Positions 60,994 to 64,000 of a stretch of DNA of 64,000 bases are shown here, one piece after another. Source of the stretch: JALZKA01 sp963734015 (GTDB lineage Bacteria > Actinomycetota > Thermoleophilia > Solirubrobacterales > 70-9). The stretch is from contig CAVTFG010000017.1 in NCBI GenBank assembly GCA_963734015.1, positions 1 through 64,000 on the forward strand, in the 5' to 3' direction. The notes under the pieces are model-generated. The model saw only the letters and a list, made by a program, of their open reading frames with translations. It ran no database searches and had not been told where the DNA came from. Made by a program: the position numbers and the translations under genes. Numbering within the stretch: the first letter of the stretch is position 1; every line of letters starts with the position of its first letter.

Positions 60994-61248
60994 CTATTCC
61001 TGGCCGTGCGGGGGGCGGCGGGGCGGTATGCCCGCCGCCTCCGCGAGCGCCGCCTCGACGTCGAGGCGGATCGCCCGCTCCGAGCGCGACGCCACCAGCG
61101 GCTCCGACATCCCGTCCACGTGGACGTACGTGCGCCGGCCTTCGCCGCGCTCCGACGGCGGCAACGGGATCAGCGCGAAGACACGGTCGGCGCGCACGAA
61201 ACGCCCGTACCCGAGCGAGATCAGCCGCGCGTCGCGCCTTGCCGCCAT
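60994..61248 (-). CDS. DUF370/RemA-like small protein
   Basis: The 84-residue protein reads ARLISLGYGRFVRADRVFAL, then RTYVHVDGMSEPLVASRSER, resembling the DUF370/RemA family, whose Firmicute members are DNA-binding regulators of biofilm and osmolyte genes. The ATG at 61248 is chosen because the upstream frame crosses the neighbouring gene end. Function here is unknown. Confidence 0.6.
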   Translation of the reverse strand: MAARRDARLISLGYGRFVRADRVFALIPLPPSERGEGRRTYVHVDGMSEPLVASRSERAIRLDVEAALAEAAGIPPRRPPHGQE

Positions 61249-61277
61249 CGCCTGAAGCCTACGCCCCGGGGCGGCGT

Positions 61278-62026
61278 CTATCGCCTCCTCTTCACCTTGC
61301 ACTTCTGCGTCTTGCTCGCCGTCTCGGACGACCCATCTGTGTAGGTCACCCGCCGCAGCACCTTGAACTTCTTCGGCTTGCACTTCGCCGTCGCGACCTT
61401 TCTCGACTTGAGGATCGTTGAGTTGAACGATGTGATCTTGAGAGCACCCGTCACCGGCGCCTCCGGCACGAGCAGCGCCTGGCCGAAGCCCTGCCTCTGC
61501 TCCGCCCGGGTCGCCTTGACAATCCTCGCATCGACGATCGGCGACGCGGGGCCCAGGTCCGGGCTGAACGTGTGGAGCCGCAGCTGGCCCGGGCCGGGGC
61601 CGTTGAACACCGACACCACGGGGCGTGCGGCCAGAACGGGGCCGGGGGCATGCACTGTGGCGTTACCGCCGCCGAGGTAGGACTTCGGCGGACACATCGC
61701 CTTCGCCTGGGCCGTCGGAGTTCCGTTCGCGATCGGCGCCGTGCAGCGCGGGGCCTTCTTCAGGTCGACCTTGATGTTCTTCGACCAGGCGATGCGCTCA
61801 GCACTCGGGTTGGCGTCCTCGTTCCCGGCCGAGTCCGGGCTGTTGACGACGCCCAGGAGCACACTGACCGGCGTGAACTTCTTCTTCGAGAGCTTGCTCG
61901 GTGTGACCTTGGAAACGACACGGGCGTCGTTCAGGTCCGCGCCGGTAGTGCCGGCGACTGCGATGCCGGCCGTGGCGACCGCGACCGCGAGGCCGGCGCC
62001 ACGATCATCCGTGACTTGGTGATCAA
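61278..62026 (-). pseudogene. Secreted hypothetical protein, copy 1 (frameshift in signal)
   Basis: TTG start behind GGAGGGAG gives MITKSRMIVA, then one missing base shifts the signal peptide near 62003 relative to copy 2. The rest, GIAVAGTTGADLNDARVVSK to the Lys/Arg-rich end, is intact. It contains four conserved Cys (RCTAPI, KAMCPPKS, AKCKP, KCKVK). It is exported in copy 2. A 368-bp core is almost identical to copy 2. Confidence 0.7.
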
Positions 62027-62136
62027 TTTCTCCCTCCTGGAGAAACGCGCGCGCGGCCCATCCGCGCGCTCGGTGAGCGTTTCTATACCCGGGTGCGAGG
62101 AATCCCAGACATCCCGGCGCGGCGTCCCGGCAAATG

Positions 62137-62162
62137 AAAAGGGCGGCCCGGAGGCCGCCCTT
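62137..62162 (-). terminator. Rho-independent terminator after copy 2
   Basis: On the minus strand AAGGGCGGCC and GGCCGCCCTT pair around a short loop and are followed by TTCATTT, 30 bp after the stop of the gene at 62192. Confidence 0.8.
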
Positions 62163-62191
62163 GTCGTTACGCGTCTTGTGAGAGAAGCGGC

Positions 62192-62935
62192 TTAGCGCTT
62201 CACCTTGCACTTCTGCGACTTGCTGACCGACTCGCGCGAGCCGTCCGTGTAGACCACCGTGCGCTTCCACTTGAACTTCTTCGGCTTGCACTTCGCCGAC
62301 GCCACCTTCTTGGACTTGAGGATCTTGGCGTTGAACGAGGTGATCTTGAGAGCACCCGTCACCGGCGCCTCCGGCACGAGCAGCGCCTGGCCGAAGCCCT
62401 GCCTCTGCTCCGCCCGGGTCGCCTTGACAACCCTCGCATCGACGATCGGCGACGCGGGGCCCAGGTCCGGGCTGAACGTGTGGAGCCGCAGCTGGCCCGG
62501 GCCGGGGCCGTTGAACACCGACACCACGGGGCGTGCGGCCAGAACGGGGCCGGGGGCATGCACTGTGGCGTTACCGCCGCCGAGGTAGGACTTCGGCGGA
62601 CACATCGCCTTCGCCTGGGCCGTCGGAGTTCCGTTCGCGATCGGCGCCGTGCAGCGCGGGGCCTTCTTCAGGTCGACCTTGATGTTCTTCGACCAGGCGA
62701 TGCGCTCCGACGCCGCGTTGGCGTCCTCGTTGCCGGCCGAGTCCGGGCTGTTGACGACGCCCAGGAGCAGGTTGACCCTGCTGAACTTCTTCTTCGAGAG
62801 CTTGCTCGGCGTGACCTTGGCAACGACGTTCGCCTCGTTCAGGTCCGCGCCGGTAGTGCCGGCGACCGCGATGCCGGCGGTGGCGACCACGACCGCCAAC
62901 CCGCCCGCCACGATCATTCGTGACTTCTTGATCAA
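62192..62935 (-). CDS. Secreted hypothetical protein, copy 2
   Basis: The 247-residue protein has a TTG start behind a GGAG-type site, a signal peptide (MIVAGGLAVVVATAGIAVAG) and a compact domain with HAPGPVLAARPVVSVFNGPG and LRLHTFSPDLGPASPIVDAR, ending in a Lys/Arg/Cys-rich tail. Homologous proteins are exported and of unknown function. It is tandem to copy 1. Confidence 0.75.
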   Translation of the reverse strand: MIKKSRMIVAGGLAVVVATAGIAVAGTTGADLNEANVVAKVTPSKLSKKKFSRVNLLLGVVNSPDSAGNEDANAASERIAWSKNIKVDLKKAPRCTAPIANGTPTAQAKAMCPPKSYLGGGNATVHAPGPVLAARPVVSVFNGPGPGQLRLHTFSPDLGPASPIVDARVVKATRAEQRQGFGQALLVPEAPVTGALKITSFNAKILKSKKVASAKCKPKKFKWKRTVVYTDGSRESVSKSQKCKVKR

Positions 62936-63075
62936 TTTCTCCTCCTAGAGAGAAGAGCGCGCGGCCAATCCGCGCGCCCGTAAGGGTTCTTTGCGAGTGT
63001 GGGGCATCCGGGCCCCAGGTACATCGGTACAAACCCGAATGCTTAGCAAAAGTTTCGCGACCTGTCTGCGGCAAA

Positions 63076-64000
63076 CTACGGATTCGGCAGGTCGCGGACA
63101 TGGAGGTAGTCGCTCATCTCCTGCGGGGTACCGACCGACTGGAGCGCGGCCTGAGCGTTGCATGGGATGGGCGGCGTCATGCCCGCCGTGCCGAGCTGGT
63201 CGTTGAACGCGAACAGGTTGATGCGGTCGAAGAACAGCTGGCCCTCGGCGAGGTCGCCGTCGGTGCGCTCGAGGAACAGCGGGTCGGTTGAGCTGGCCGG
63301 GTTGAGGAAGGCGTCGATGCCGGCCGTGCATTGCCGCGTCTCGAACGAGCCGATGGTGCTGCGCACGCCCAGATACCCGCCCGGCTTGATGTAGGGGTTG
63401 GTGCGGGTGACCTCGAGCCGCTGCGGATAGGCGGCAACCGCCTCCGGCGTGAGCGGCGACATCGTACGCAGGTAGTGCTCGCTGTCCAGGGTCGCGAAGT
63501 CGAAGAAGACGCCCTGGCTCGCAGCCGCCAAGTTCGAGAGCCCGGTCACCTCGCGCCGGTAGCGGCGGACGACCTCGAGGATCGCGTTCACGGGACCGAG
63601 CCAGTCGTCGAGCCCGCCGAGCAGCGGCGGCAGGTTGTTGTCGAGGAGACGCCGCGTGGCGCGCATGCCCGCGGGGGCCGCGTCGATCGTGGCGGGCAGC
63701 GCGAGGAAGAAGGCGCGCAGCTCGGGGGAGAGCTCGTTCAGCTCGCGCGCGGTCGGCGCCAGCTCGCGCGCCGTCGGGCGAAGCGCGGTGACCACCGGAT
63801 TCGTGTCGATCGCGAACTCCTCGAGGCGAGTCAGGGTTTCGCGCGATTCGCGGAGGAACGTCGGGAAGATCGTGAACGCGTCCGCCAGCTCCTCGTTGCG
63901 CCGGGCGGTGGTGCCGAACACGGTGTTCGCGTTCTCGATCAGGCCGCGGAGCTGGCCCCGGCGCTCCGCGAGAGCGCCGAACACCTCGCCGCCATCGCGC
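63076..64000 (-). CDS. MCE/MlaD family protein, C-terminal part (partial)
   Basis: The frame is open to the window edge, so the N-terminal signal and MCE domain lie outside. The visible part is a long helical region (RRGQLRGLIENANTVFGTTA, LRESRETLTRLEEFAIDTNP, ARELAPTARELNELSPELRA) followed by a C-terminal domain with CTAGIDAFLNPA. This is the tail typical of actinobacterial MCE proteins that build lipid-transport tunnels across the envelope. Confidence 0.8.
   Translation of the reverse strand, partial: RDGGEVFGALAERRGQLRGLIENANTVFGTTARRNEELADAFTIFPTFLRESRETLTRLEEFAIDTNPVVTALRPTARELAPTARELNELSPELRAFFLALPATIDAAPAGMRATRRLLDNNLPPLLGGLDDWLGPVNAILEVVRRYRREVTGLSNLAAASQGVFFDFATLDSEHYLRTMSPLTPEAVAAYPQRLEVTRTNPYIKPGGYLGVRSTIGSFETRQCTAGIDAFLNPASSTDPLFLERTDGDLAEGQLFFDRINLFAFNDQLGTAGMTPPIPCNAQAALQSVGTPQEMSDYLHVRDLPNP

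Noticed and set aside
1..64000. CRISPR arrays, rRNA operons, IS transposases
   Set aside because: No regularly spaced repeats, no rRNA signature and no DDE or serine transposase motifs were found on either strand.

Overview
The window comes from a high-GC actinobacterium, most likely class Thermoleophilia (Solirubrobacterales or Gaiellales type). The reasons are the codon bias, the run of SnoaL/NTF2-like proteins starting MSQENVE and ending ALEAAGLSE, and the secreted proteins with Lys/Arg-rich tails. It divides into an accessory region (1 to about 48.7 kb) and a conserved core (48.7 to 64 kb).

Core, mostly minus strand: prs-glmU, tRNA-Gln, a PucR-type regulator, a DedA-PAP2 fusion, ispE-rsmA-tatD, an ABC exporter pair, a GFA-family protein, metG, a DUF370-like protein, a tandem pair of secreted proteins and the end of an MCE gene. 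Many neighbours overlap by 4 bp.

Accessory region. Element A (1-4.5 kb) and element B (40.2-48.6 kb) are paralogous, decayed, phage-satellite-like elements. Between them they hold a large terminase, a small ribbon-helix-helix protein, a small Cys protein, HNH nuclease, DUF3631-type ATPase, primase-polymerase, HTH_17 proteins and a tyrosine integrase, but no capsid or tail genes. Element A has been scrambled so that its terminase is split and inverted. Element C (5.5-10.7 kb) is a better preserved integrase operon of overlapping small genes. A 60-bp direct repeat lies beside integrase C (5499-5558) and at the prs 3' end (48642-48701). It looks like an attachment-site pair, so the 43 kb between is plausibly an island, or a stack of islands, built at the prs terminator.

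The most unusual content is a family of SnoaL-like genes: ten genes, pseudogenes or fragments plus three 3'-end scars. Nine start sites carry a GATACT-type box; in eight it is exactly 9 nt before the ATG, in the ninth 10 nt, which implies leaderless mRNAs. A conserved 3' end follows, then a dispersed repeat made of two small palindromes. That repeat occurs at 17 or more places between 4.5 and 39.5 kb and was not seen after 40 kb. In element B the SnoaL start and end bracket an unrelated gene, so these modules may behave like exchangeable cargo cassettes.

Between the elements are ordinary accessory genes: TauE-type transporter, lipoprotein hydrolase, two STAS loci that are segmental duplicates, MarR-SRPBCC pair, two-component system, amino-acid permease, Na+/H+ antiporter, a copper cluster (CopC-CopD, YcnI), YWTD propeller and RTX-like secreted proteins. 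Many genes carry single frameshifts, including one in the core, so sequencing error cannot be separated from decay here.
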